64,000 nt of DNA from CAYZJV01 sp964473245. GTDB taxonomy: Bacteria > Spirochaetota > Spirochaetia > Sphaerochaetales > Sphaerochaetaceae. Under the pieces are notes generated by a model. The model worked only from the letters and a program-made list of their open reading frames with translations. It searched no databases and had not been told where the DNA came from. Both the position numbers and the translations under genes were made by a program. The stretch covers positions 1 through 64,000 of the forward strand of contig CAYYOL010000001.1 in NCBI GenBank assembly GCA_964473245.1, in the 5' to 3' direction. Below, in pieces: positions 8,870 through 18,220 of this stretch (positions within the stretch are counted from its first letter, which is position 1; each line of letters begins with the position of its first letter).

Positions 8870-11272
8870 TTGCGATTTACCCGTAGATTACAATCCACAC
8901 TACTCGCGTTCGCGCTGGTCCCATTCACGCTGGCCATCATTGTCTCTATGGTCACATTCTCTGCTAATTTTTCACCGCTCGTCATAAAAAACATTGCCTT
9001 CGAAGCAGACCTCTATGCAAATAAGATCACCACCTATATCGGGGAACAGTTCATGCATCTGCAAGGGATCAGGGATCAGCAGGCATTTCAACAGCTCCTT
9101 GGTTATCTCCAGTACGGAGAGGGAGAAGATCTACCGAATGAGACGGTTGCAGATATACATGAAATCTTGCTCTATCATATGTCCCTTCACCAAGATACTC
9201 AGGCTATCTATATCGAAGATGCTGATCGAAACATCATCGTCCAGTCCGATCCCCTGTTTCCAGCTCGTTCGAGTCTGTTTCTCGATCTGTCCGATTCTGT
9301 TACAGAGAACCATGGTATGATCGTATCACCTGTCATTACTTCCCCTGCCGAGTCATCGCAGGATGTCTACATTATCATCGGGCTTCCCATCTATGCCGAA
9401 ACAGGACATTGTGCCACACTGATCTCCGTACTGGAACTCTCTTCGCTACGCAGTTTCGCTCAAGAAGACTACCTGTTCGATAGCTCATTCCGTCTGGTTT
9501 TCGACGAAAATGGCACTATAGTAGCGGTCTCAGAGAGAGAGCACAACAATTGGGCTATTACAGACTTCGACAACAGAAGCGATCTGGGCAAGCAGTTCTC
9601 TCGCATAGATGTCACAGAACAGCCAGTAGGTATCCTTGAGTTCTCGTTCGATGGAGCGGATTCGATCGGGCACTACCAATACATTCCGGAATTAGGCTGG
9701 ACCGTGTTCAGTAGTATTCAGACAAGGGAGATCCATCAACCTCTCATGGATATACTACCCACGTATATCATCACTATCTTGGTTATCTTAGGAGTCCTTT
9801 TGGTTGCGCTCCACTGGATATCCAGGCAGGTAGGCTCCCCTATCCAGGCTCTCATAGATGGTATGAAAGAGGCCAGGAAACAGAATTACGATCACCAGAT
9901 TGTGATCGATGGAGCGAGTGAATTTCGCGATGTGGCAAACGCTTTCAATGTATTATCTGAACAAGTCCGTCTGGATACTCGAGCACTGCGAAGACTGAAT
10001 GAAGAACTCGATACCTTGACCACGCACATTCCAGGAGGATTGTTCACGTGCACATTGGATCCTGGCATGCCGTTTCAGTTCGTAAGCGATCCGTTTGTCA
10101 GACTCACGGGCTTTCCAAATAAGCGTGCTCTTCTCGAGGTTTAGGATAACACATTCCTTCAGACAGTGCATCCTGAGGACCGATTCCGTGTTGAACAGGC
10201 CATTCGGTGGCAGGAAGATCCAAATTCTGAGGGGACCATAGAGTACCGGACTCTGGGAGAGACGGGGACCAGATGGCTATCATGCTCTTTCAGACTGCAT
10301 CAGGAGACGGACTCTGAAAGCGCTCTCTTACTGTATGGCATGGCAGTGGATGCAACAGCTAAACATGAAGCGTCTGTTGCGCTCAGAGCCAGTGATCAAC
10401 GGTACAGGACGCTTCTGGAGCAGACCGATGAAGTGATCTTCGAATGGAGCATACCCGAGAAAAAGTTTCTCTTCACATCGCGAGAAAAGAACTGGATTCG
10501 CATGTTTGGAGCACCACTTCCCAAAGATGGAAACCTTTTTTCTGGAGATTTCTATCAGATGTATCCAGAAGATAGAACACGCTTTGTCTCTCAACTCAAG
10601 TCTGTCGTACGGGAGGGAAAACGCAGCATTCGTCTCGAGGTCAGGCTCACACGTTGGGAGAGTGGAGAGACCTACTACTTCTGGACTCGATTTTTGCTTA
10701 CATCGCTGTTCGACAATAACGGTAAAGTAGAGCGTCTAGCCGGTAGAATCATGGATATCCATGAAGAGAAAGTCGAATCTCTCCGATTGATTGGTCTTTC
10801 GCAGACAGACCCACTTACATCGCTCATGAACAGACGAGGTTTCCAAGCTAGCATCGAACGAATTCTTGAATATGCCGATCCTGAATCCAATGTACACAGA
10901 CTCATTATGTTGGATATCGACGATTTCAAACAAATCAATGATACGCATGGCCATGTGTATGGAGATACCATTCTCACCCTCGTCGCCAAGCAGTTGCGGG
11001 GTGTGTTCCGAGCTACAGATCTCTTTGCTCGAATCGGTGGGGACGAATTCTCGGTATGCTTAGTCAACTTCCCAGATCGTTCTGTGTTGAAATCTAAAAT
11101 TGAGACACTGAAAGAACGTATGCACGCTGAGAATCTGAGCTGCAGCATCGGAATAGCCACCTACCCTTCAGATGGAGATACCTACATAGACCTCTATAGA
11201 AAAGCAGATCACGCACTCTATACAGTGAAGCAAAATGGGAAAGATGGGTATGCATTTTCCACAGGAGAGTGA
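8870..11272 (+). pseudogene. Membrane diguanylate cyclase (Cache-HAMP-PAS-PAS-GGDEF) split by an in-frame amber codon
   Basis: One reading frame of 800 codons encodes a TM helix (about residues 10-30), a Cache-like extracytoplasmic sensor, a second TM near 300, a HAMP segment, two PAS domains and a GGDEF domain. RIGGDEFS (GGDEF at 723-727) is intact and an RxxD inhibitory site (RATD) sits five residues before it, so the C terminus could make cyclic di-GMP. A TAG at 10142-10144 (codon 425) interrupts the first PAS domain, and the frame resumes unchanged with DNTFLQTVHPEDRF. It could be a recent nonsense mutation, a sequencing error (TGG to TAG, for example), or read-through. The TTG start at 8870 has GGAGGGG upstream. 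Confidence 0.8.
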
Positions 11273-11307
11273 TCGGTTTCGACACTCCCAGACTAGCTGT
11301 TAAACCA

Positions 11308-12267
11308 TCAGAGAGGCTCTTCCAGATGCTTGAACATACCAACTTCGTTGCGTTTCGGAGGATTCGCACCCTTTCGTGATGTCGTGACAGCTGCAGCAAG
11401 AGCAGCAAAGCGCAACGCCTCCTGAGCCTGTGCTTCGGTAACCGTATCGCCTTTCTGTATGTTCTGTTCATTCAAATAGGTGAGCACTGCTCCACTCACG
11501 GTGTCTCCTGCACCCACGGTATCGACAATGGGATTGTCTATCGCCGGAATGGAAACATCCAGACCACTCTGAGATCTCCATTGCAATCCATCTTTTCCTT
11601 TGGTGAGAATTACGTGTTCCACCCCAAGATGTAGTAGCTTCTGGATACCCTCTTCAACAGAAACAACGGGGAAGATCATCTCCAAGTCCTCATGAGACAA
11701 CTTGACAAGCGTAGAAAGCTTGACCAATGCAATCACCCGTTTACGATATGTATCGAGATTGGCAATGATAGTAGGACGAACGTTCGGGTCGAAGAACACA
11801 AACGGTAGGTCATCTCTCTTTTCCAGTGCTCTCAGTATATGATCTCCCGATTCATCGAGAGCCACTGAGACAGAGCCGATATGAAGATACGAAATCTGCG
11901 GGTGTGCATCCAACGCTTGAGTGATCTCCTCATCGGTCAACTTTGTCACCGTAGTCCCCTCGGTGTAAAATACATAGGAGGCGGCTCCTGTGGAGTCGAG
12001 TTTAGCAAAACCGATCATGGAGTTGTTTGGAACATCTCTGAACTGATCTACCATCGAAACCGAATTATCGGTGAAGTACTGTTGCATCTGTGTCCCAAAC
12101 ATATCGGAAGAGAGTTTACCAATGTACAGTACATGGGAACCCAGTCTTGCCGCTGCTGTGGCTGCGTTAAGTGCACACCCTCCGGCAAAATGGTAGAAAC
12201 AGTCCTGTCCATCTTCCCCTTTTCCTCCAATCAAATCTATTAAGGCTTCTCCGAGAATTGCTATCAT
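11308..12267 (-). CDS. PfkB-family fructokinase-like sugar kinase
   Basis: A 319 aa PfkB kinase. It starts with AILGEALIDLI, has the glycine-rich FAGGCALNAATAAARLG and ends with the catalytic motif DTVGAGDTVSGA. The GEALID opening is common in fructokinases, but 2-keto-3-deoxy sugar kinases share it, so the substrate is open. There are two adjacent ATGs; the second, at 12267, is better spaced (5 bp) from AGGAGG. It lies 9 bp after the HD-domain gene, so the two are co-transcribed. The 3' end is close to the diguanylate cyclase on the opposite strand and no terminator is visible between them. Confidence 0.82.
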   Translation of the reverse strand: MIAILGEALIDLIGGKGEDGQDCFYHFAGGCALNAATAAARLGSHVLYIGKLSSDMFGTQMQQYFTDNSVSMVDQFRDVPNNSMIGFAKLDSTGAASYVFYTEGTTVTKLTDEEITQALDAHPQISYLHIGSVSVALDESGDHILRALEKRDDLPFVFFDPNVRPTIIANLDTYRKRVIALVKLSTLVKLSHEDLEMIFPVVSVEEGIQKLLHLGVEHVILTKGKDGLQWRSQSGLDVSIPAIDNPIVDTVGAGDTVSGAVLTYLNEQNIQKGDTVTEAQAQEALRFAALAAAVTTSRKGANPPKRNEVGMFKHLEEPL

Positions 12268-12276
12268 CATACCCTC

Positions 12277-13083
12277 CTACAGATAATGTTTCTTTTCCGC
12301 TCCAATGACACCTGCGAGCAACTCGACATACGGCTTGACCGGACTCGAATCGACTTTAGGGAACAACACTTCTTCAATCTGGAAGAATCCCACTTCCGCT
12401 GACATCTCAATGGTTATTCTTATTGGCTTTCGCTCTCCCTTTCCAATAGAGACCTTTTCGATCGAATTGGCAGAATATTTGTGGATATCCCCTATCTTCG
12501 GCTCGGTATTGAGAGACATGGGAATGCGAGCACGCCCCTTCTCCATATCACAACCGTCGGCAAGGAGAATCACACCGGCCTCTATGCTATGAATTTTCCT
12601 GTTTGCCATATGTCCAACGACACCTTCTAAGGCAAGTGATCGAATCACAACCTGTTTTCTGATGGAATCGGGATAGGCGGCTTCAAGTATCCTGGTAATG
12701 ATCGGCATTGCAAGTGTCGCGCTGAGCAATTCATGATCCTGCCTCCCAATGGCCATGCCGAGATCATGAAGAAAACTGGCAAGTATCACTGCAGAGAGCG
12801 AGTCCTCAAACGACCCTACTCGATCATGCTCAAGGCTGCCCTGAATACCTGCATCCTGAAGCAGATGCATCATCTTCACCGCATTTCTTGCCACCTGCCG
12901 CATATGCACAGGTCCATGATCATTGAACCCCAACCTGACGATGGATACCGTATTTGCATAATCCTGCATCATCTGAACCTCTTCATCGTTCATGAGCAAC
13001 GATGCAATGATACCAGGGGGTGTGTTCAGGTCGAGTTCTCCAAGAAGCTTCTTCTCTAATGAAAGTTCTTTTGGTGATTTCAT
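12277..13083 (-). CDS. HD-domain phosphohydrolase-like protein
   Basis: A 268 aa cytoplasmic HD-superfamily protein. Candidate metal ligands are the His residues of FNDHGPVHMRQV (about 55-63), the HD pair in ASFLHDLGMAIG (about 105-106) and the late Asp in LADGCDMEKGRAR. The C-terminal 60 residues form a separate beta-rich segment (ITIEMSAEVGFFQIEEVLFP). Members of this superfamily cleave phosphate esters or nucleotides, but the substrate here is unknown. It is coupled to the downstream PfkB kinase (9 bp), so it may act on a related phosphosugar. A GAGAGGA box precedes the start. Confidence 0.7.
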   Translation of the reverse strand: MKSPKELSLEKKLLGELDLNTPPGIIASLLMNDEEVQMMQDYANTVSIVRLGFNDHGPVHMRQVARNAVKMMHLLQDAGIQGSLEHDRVGSFEDSLSAVILASFLHDLGMAIGRQDHELLSATLAMPIITRILEAAYPDSIRKQVVIRSLALEGVVGHMANRKIHSIEAGVILLADGCDMEKGRARIPMSLNTEPKIGDIHKYSANSIEKVSIGKGERKPIRITIEMSAEVGFFQIEEVLFPKVDSSPVKPYVELLAGVIGAEKKHYL

Positions 13084-13148
13084 AGTAATCCTCTCTCATT
13101 GAGTGTACAGATACTATCCTCCCTTGACAACCGAAAAAAAATCAAAGA

Positions 13149-13180
13149 AAAACCCCTTCTGCTCGTGACAGAGGGGTTTT
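13149..13180 (-). terminator. Rho-independent terminator of the SurA/PpiD-like gene
   Basis: An AAAACCCC/GGGGTTTT stem extended by CTG/CAG, followed on the minus strand by T-rich sequence (13152 down to about 13130). It lies 23 bp past the stop at 13203. Confidence 0.8.
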
Positions 13181-13202
13181 CATGGAACAGGTTGGAGACA
13201 GT

Positions 13203-14753
13203 CTAGTTAGAACCGATACCCATGATCTCCTCCATGTAGGTCATGAGGAAATTGTCCTGGAGTTTATCGGAGGTAAACACAGCTTGGATCATATCCTGCT
13301 GGCTCTGAGATTGACTCATGTAAGGATATACCAGTTCAAGATATTCGCGCATCTCGGCATCCATCCCAGTCTCTCCGGTCACCTGAGCAACGATGAATCT
13401 TCCATCAGCTTCGATAGGATCGGACACCGAGCCAACGGGAATGGTATACAGCGTTCGCATTGCATCGGTATCGGAGGAGAGATTGTTCAAATGCCCTCTT
13501 GGATCGGTATAGGAGAAACCGGTGAGGTAGCTCGAGCCACCGACGTTGATCGGTGTGGCATCCACTGAGATCACTGAGACACCTGCCCGCTGAGCTGCAC
13601 GGTCAAAATCGCCCTCGGTCGCCACTAGGTTGGTGAACTCCTGAGCCTCCTGTTCTACATACGAAGCAATGAGTTCCGTCTCATGGGTCCCAATATAGGT
13701 CTTCACATCGGCAAGGACTTCGGTATCGGCGAAATCGGGAAGGAACGGAGAGCCCTCAACACGATAGAGCACAGCACCACCAGGTGCATCGAATGCCTGT
13801 GTGATCTCACCCTCTTGTGCAGAGAATAGCGCATTCACCTCTTCCGGATTGCTGAAATTCCCCTGCAGCTCGTAGAGATACCAAGTTCCAGCTCGTCCGC
13901 CTTCAGCAGAGAACGAATCCAGGGAATTCATGCGTGCAGCGTCTTCGAATGTTGTTTCTCCAGCTACGATAGCACTCCGAAGCTCCTCTGCCTGTACACG
14001 ATCGCCTACCGTGATCACGGAGATATCGATCAATGTAAAAAGAGAAGGATGATTCTGAGCATACTCCTGAGCTAGGGCATCGGGATAGGCTTCATGATCG
14101 AATACCACGTAGGAGAATGATCGTGCCGAATCACCTAATTCCACGATATAGGAGAATTCACCAGGTGCGGTCAGTACCGTCGAAATATCCTCCATGACCA
14201 TCTGGACAGGCAGATTCTCCTGATACTGGGTCTTGAGCTGGTTTCTGCTCTCAAGACTTGCCTGCTCATAGACAGAGACATCGAACTTCCCGTCGCGATG
14301 ATAGGCACCGCTATCTATGATCGCTCTGTTGAGCGTCGGTTCGGCCACACGAATTCCGACAGCCTCCGCCATATTGGTCAGAGCTGTATGGAACACGGTG
14401 CTTTCGAACGCAGATCTCCAGATCTGATAACTTGCCGATTCCCCGCCGCTTCTGTTCTGCTGCGCCTGGTTCTGATACTGACGATAAAAATAGTTTCCAA
14501 ATGAAAATTCGATTGGATTTCCATCATAGGACCCGAACCGAATGCTCGAAGACTGTCCCCCGGTTCCAAAGGAGGGAAACACTCCCACCACGAGAACAAT
14601 GGCAAGCAAGCCAAGAATGACATAGGTGACTATCTTGGTAAGGGTGATGCCACCCGTCTTCTTCGCCACATTTTTGCGGCTTTCTTCGTTAGCTTTGAAC
14701 TTGACAACTTTAGCGTCATCTTTCCCTGGAGTTTTCGAATCCTTTGAAGGCAT
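13203..14753 (-). CDS. Membrane-anchored SurA/PpiD-like peptidyl-prolyl isomerase
   Basis: A 516 aa protein with a charged cytoplasmic N terminus, one TM helix at about residues 40-58 (VTYVILGLLAIVLVVGV) and a long extracytoplasmic part. The region after the TM resembles the SurA N-terminal chaperone domain. A degenerate parvulin-like repeat (GGRAGTWYLYEL ... EITQAFDAPGGAVLYRVEG) lies near the middle. The topology is that of PpiD, so it probably helps outer-membrane or periplasmic proteins fold. The start was set at 14753, where AGAGG precedes the ATG; longer in-frame starts would run into the promoter. A single-gene unit with its own terminator. Confidence 0.72.
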   Translation of the reverse strand: MPSKDSKTPGKDDAKVVKFKANEESRKNVAKKTGGITLTKIVTYVILGLLAIVLVVGVFPSFGTGGQSSSIRFGSYDGNPIEFSFGNYFYRQYQNQAQQNRSGGESASYQIWRSAFESTVFHTALTNMAEAVGIRVAEPTLNRAIIDSGAYHRDGKFDVSVYEQASLESRNQLKTQYQENLPVQMVMEDISTVLTAPGEFSYIVELGDSARSFSYVVFDHEAYPDALAQEYAQNHPSLFTLIDISVITVGDRVQAEELRSAIVAGETTFEDAARMNSLDSFSAEGGRAGTWYLYELQGNFSNPEEVNALFSAQEGEITQAFDAPGGAVLYRVEGSPFLPDFADTEVLADVKTYIGTHETELIASYVEQEAQEFTNLVATEGDFDRAAQRAGVSVISVDATPINVGGSSYLTGFSYTDPRGHLNNLSSDTDAMRTLYTIPVGSVSDPIEADGRFIVAQVTGETGMDAEMREYLELVYPYMSQSQSQQDMIQAVFTSDKLQDNFLMTYMEEIMGIGSN

Positions 14754-14810
14754 GTACGACCTCTTTCCTGCACAAATTAGAAGTGCCCTCCGGTGAAGGA
14801 CATCTCCAGA

Positions 14811-14839
14811 AAAATAGCATGTAGCACGTATAGTGTCAA
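14811..14839 (-). promoter_or_regulatory. Predicted promoter of the SurA/PpiD-like gene
   Basis: On the minus strand TTGACA (14834-14839), 17 bp, TATTTT (14811-14816). Its -35 box is one arm of the inverted repeat GTGTCAAT ... ATTGACAC shared with the divergent tRNA promoter. Confidence 0.55.
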
Positions 14840-14848
14840 TGTTGCTCA

Positions 14849-14877
14849 TTGACACAAGATTGAGCATTGTATATAGT
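14849..14877 (+). promoter_or_regulatory. Strong predicted promoter of tRNA-Pro
   Basis: A consensus TTGACA (14849-14854), a 17 bp spacer and TATAGT (14872-14877), about 36 bp upstream of the tRNA. Near-perfect sigma-70 match, as expected for a stable RNA gene. Confidence 0.75.
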
Positions 14878-14912
14878 TTGCCCCGTTGTGGTTTTCTCAC
14901 AACACATCAATC

Positions 14913-14985
14913 CGGGCAGTAGCGCAGGGGCTAGCGCACTTGGTTCGGGACCAAGGGGTCGGAGGTTCAAATCCTCTCTGCCCGA
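14913..14985 (+). tRNA. tRNA-Pro (anticodon CGG)
   Basis: A 73 nt cloverleaf. The acceptor stem CGGGCAG pairs with CTGCCCG, the discriminator is A, and the D stem is GCGC/GCGC. The anticodon stem CTTGG/CCAAG has loop TTCGGGA (anticodon CGG), and the T arm is GGAGG-TTCAAAT-CCTCT. The 3' CCA is not encoded and must be added. It reads CCG proline codons. The only tRNA in the window. Confidence 0.95.
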
Positions 14986-14988
14986 ATC

Positions 14989-15027
14989 CAGGCGTCAGTG
15001 CTGTATCTCAGTTCTGGCGCCTGTTTC
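14989..15027 (+). terminator. Probable terminator of tRNA-Pro, inside the end of carB
   Basis: CAGGCGTCAG pairs with CTGGCGCCTG (one G-T wobble), followed by a short TTTCGT. The right arm overlaps the last codons of carB on the other strand. The T run is short, so strength is uncertain. Confidence 0.5.
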
Positions 15028-18000
15028 GTAGATATCGTATTGCCTCCACTGCAGCTGCCGCTGCGCTCAATGTAGTCGTATAGGGTATAGAATTTCTCAA
15101 TGCAGCCGATCGTAGATTCTCGTCCCCACGTTGTGCCCGTTTCCCCATAGGGGTGTTGATCAACAAATCGATTCTTTGGTGGTTCATGTGATCGAGGATA
15201 TTCGGATGCCCTTCATCGGTCTTCAACACCGTCTCACACACGATTCCCTCTGTGAACAGATCTCGAGCAGTGCCACGAGTCGCTGCTAGTTCGAATCCCG
15301 ACTCCTGAAGTGCACGAGCCAGCGGAATCACACTCTTCCGATCTCGTTTGTTCACCGATATACACACTCGTCCTTTGGTGGGCAACCGATTCCCTGCAGC
15401 AACCTGGCTTTTCGCAAAGGCCTCCCCGAAGGTTGCCCCGATGCCGATCACCTCTCCAGTGGAACGCATCTCTGGACCCAGTTGAGGATCCATATCGATA
15501 AATCGATCGAATGAGAATACAGCCTCTTTCACTGCCCAGCCGAACCGGCAGGTTCCTTCGCCAATATCGCCTGGTTTCTGTACAAGCTGCTGATCGACCA
15601 GACTCTCTCCTTCCCATATCCTGACTGCAGTATCGACTAGATCGACTTGTGACATCTTGGATATGAATGGAACAGTTCTACTGGCACGGGGATTCACCTC
15701 GATCACATACAACCGGTCGTGCTGAACGGCGAATTGTATGTTCATGAACCCGACAACATGTAACCGTTGTGCGATAGCAAGTGACGCTTCGCGCATCTGT
15801 TGCAGTATTTCTGGCTTTGAAGCGAACGGAGGAAATACTGCTGCCGAATCACCGGAATGGATACCTGCAGCCTCAATATGCTGAAGAATACCTCCAATGT
15901 ACAGCGAAGTTCCGTCGCTTACTGCATCCAGATCGTACTCGAACGCATCCTCAAGGAAATGATCGACAAGGATCGGATTCTCTGGTCCTATCACCACCGG
16001 TCCATCAAGATAACTCTGTAGCTGTGCTGTATCGTAGACGATCTCCATGTTTCGCCCTCCGAGTACATGCGATGGTCTAAGTAATACAGGATACGTGACC
16101 TCTGATGCGCACCTGATAACCTCTTCTCGAGTGTAAGCAGTACGATTTTCACTCTGAGCCAAACCCAGGTCATCCATCAACTCAGAGAATTTTCTTCTAT
16201 CATCTGCAATCATCATGGACTCGTACGAAGTTCCCACCACGGGGATGTTCGCGCTATGGAGATCCGATAGCATGGAGAGCGGTGTCTGCCCACCCAATTG
16301 CAGCACAACTGCAGAGACCCGCTCCCTTAGGGCTACTTCAAGTACCTGTTCACTGGTCAACGGCTCTAAATACAGTCTGTCGCTTATCGTATAGTCGGTT
16401 GAGACCGTCTCAGGGTTTGAGTTGATCATGATGGTGGTACGACCGCGCTGCTTGTAGGCAAGCGAGGCGAGAGTGCAGCAGGTATCGAACTCTAGACCTT
16501 GCCCTACTCTGTTCGGACCGCTTGCGACGATCGCGACCGATGCATCGCCAACAGGCGCTGCCTCATCGATTTCTCCGTATGTCGTATAGCAATAGGTCGT
16601 TGCCGCCTCGAATTCACCTGCACAGGTATCTATGAAATGTACTACCGGGACACATCCGATATCCCGTCTTTTTTCGGTTATCTCACAAGCAGAGATTGCG
16701 GTGACTTGAGCAATTCGAGAATCACTGAAGCCGAGCTTTTTCGCCTCCATGATCGTTTCTGGAAGGAGTGTCCCGTGTGCAGCTTCATCGATGAGCCGTT
16801 GTTCGAACTGGACAAGACGAAGTATCTGGAAAATGAACCAGCGATCATATCCGGTCTTGGTTGCGATTGTTTCTATGGCAGCTGCTCCCTTGCTCCACAA
16901 TGTGGAATAGACTGCACAGATCCGAAGTGGATGAGCACTTTCCAGTATCACCGGAACGTCCTCAACACTATATCCGAGGACCTCCTCCAATCTCACCAAT
17001 CCATCCATACTCCGTTCGATCGAACGCATGGCCTTGTTCAAGGCTTCCGGGAACGTCCTCCCTATAGCAAGAGCCTCCCCGACTGAGCGCATCTGGGTAC
17101 CCAATGCATCGGTAGGCATAGGGAATTTCTCCATCTCGAAGCGGGGGACTTTGACGGCACAATAGTCGAGTGAAGGCTCGAAACTACTTGCGGTGACACC
17201 GGTGATATCATTGAGCACTTCATCGAGCGTGTACCCGACAGCAAGCTTGGCAGAGCACCGAGCAATGGGAAACCCGGTAGCCTTGCTTGCCAAAGCTGAG
17301 GACCGGGAGACCCGTGGATTCATCTCCACGACCACCATCCGCTCAGTAGTCGGATCGAAAGCAAATTGCACATTCGATCCCCCACAATCGACTCCGATAG
17401 CTCGAAGAATTTCTATCGCTGCACTCCGCATTCTCTGATAGGCAAAATCGGAGAGAGTCTGTACTGGTGCGACGGTGATACTATCTCCGGTATGGATTCC
17501 CATGGGATCGACATTCTCGATCGAGCATACCACGATCGCGTTATCACTCCGGTCACGCATGACCTCTAGTTCGAACTCTTGCCAACCCAGAAGAGATTCC
17601 TCAACCAGCACCTCCCGAGTCGGACTTGCCTGGAGCGCTGCGTGAATCATCCGCTTGAAATCCTCTTCTCGTTTTACGATTCCTCCTCCGAAACCGCCAA
17701 GGGTGAAACTGGGTCTGAGAATGAGCGGTAGACCGACCATCTCTTTGAATAGAAGTGCTTCCTCCAACGACTTCACCGTAACAGACCGAGCAGATTCTAG
17801 CCCGATGGATGCAACGATCTCTTTGAAACGTCTTCTATCTTCGGCAAGCTCGATCGAAGCGATGCTAGCGCCGACGATCTCAACTCGATATCGGTCGAGT
17901 ATGCCCGCTTCATGTAGCGCAACAGTCACATTTAGTCCTGTCTGCCCACCCATGGTGGTCAGTATGGCATCTGGGCGCTCTTTCTCGATCACCTGCTCTA

Positions 18001-18220
18001 CGTACTCTACGGTCAATGGCTCCATGTAGATAGCATCTGCAATCCCAGGAGTGGTCATGACCGTGGCGGGATTCGGATTCACCAGTATGACACGATACCC
18101 CTCCTCCTTAAGTGCCTGGACAGCCTGGGTTCCCGAGTAATCGAATTCACAGGCTTGTCCGATCACGATCGGTCCACTTCCGATTATGATAATGCTTTCG
18201 ATATCTCTTCTAGCGGGCAT
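15008..18220 (-). CDS. carB: Carbamoyl-phosphate synthase large subunit
   Basis: A 1070 aa CPSase large chain making carbamoyl phosphate from bicarbonate, ammonia and two ATP, for pyrimidine and arginine synthesis. Two ATP-grasp halves are visible. The first starts with IIIIGSGPIVIGQACEFDYS and the second with VAIVASGPNRVGQGLEFDTC, each followed by MNPRVSRSSAL / VNPRASRTVPF metal-binding motifs. A C-terminal MGS-like allosteric domain (about residues 930-1070) ends near YLRNRRQN. Full length. It overlaps the carA stop by 11 bp, so the two subunits are translationally coupled. Confidence 0.97.
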   Translation of the reverse strand: MPARRDIESIIIIGSGPIVIGQACEFDYSGTQAVQALKEEGYRVILVNPNPATVMTTPGIADAIYMEPLTVEYVEQVIEKERPDAILTTMGGQTGLNVTVALHEAGILDRYRVEIVGASIASIELAEDRRRFKEIVASIGLESARSVTVKSLEEALLFKEMVGLPLILRPSFTLGGFGGGIVKREEDFKRMIHAALQASPTREVLVEESLLGWQEFELEVMRDRSDNAIVVCSIENVDPMGIHTGDSITVAPVQTLSDFAYQRMRSAAIEILRAIGVDCGGSNVQFAFDPTTERMVVVEMNPRVSRSSALASKATGFPIARCSAKLAVGYTLDEVLNDITGVTASSFEPSLDYCAVKVPRFEMEKFPMPTDALGTQMRSVGEALAIGRTFPEALNKAMRSIERSMDGLVRLEEVLGYSVEDVPVILESAHPLRICAVYSTLWSKGAAAIETIATKTGYDRWFIFQILRLVQFEQRLIDEAAHGTLLPETIMEAKKLGFSDSRIAQVTAISACEITEKRRDIGCVPVVHFIDTCAGEFEAATTYCYTTYGEIDEAAPVGDASVAIVASGPNRVGQGLEFDTCCTLASLAYKQRGRTTIMINSNPETVSTDYTISDRLYLEPLTSEQVLEVALRERVSAVVLQLGGQTPLSMLSDLHSANIPVVGTSYESMMIADDRRKFSELMDDLGLAQSENRTAYTREEVIRCASEVTYPVLLRPSHVLGGRNMEIVYDTAQLQSYLDGPVVIGPENPILVDHFLEDAFEYDLDAVSDGTSLYIGGILQHIEAAGIHSGDSAAVFPPFASKPEILQQMREASLAIAQRLHVVGFMNIQFAVQHDRLYVIEVNPRASRTVPFISKMSQVDLVDTAVRIWEGESLVDQQLVQKPGDIGEGTCRFGWAVKEAVFSFDRFIDMDPQLGPEMRSTGEVIGIGATFGEAFAKSQVAAGNRLPTKGRVCISVNKRDRKSVIPLARALQESGFELAATRGTARDLFTEGIVCETVLKTDEGHPNILDHMNHQRIDLLINTPMGKRAQRGDENLRSAALRNSIPYTTTLSAAAAAVEAIRYLRNRRQN

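Noticed and set aside
10142..10144. TAG read as pyrrolysine or programmed read-through
   Set aside because: There is no sign of pyrrolysine genes, other genes use TAG as a normal stop (lacking read-through context), and a PAS domain is an unlikely site.
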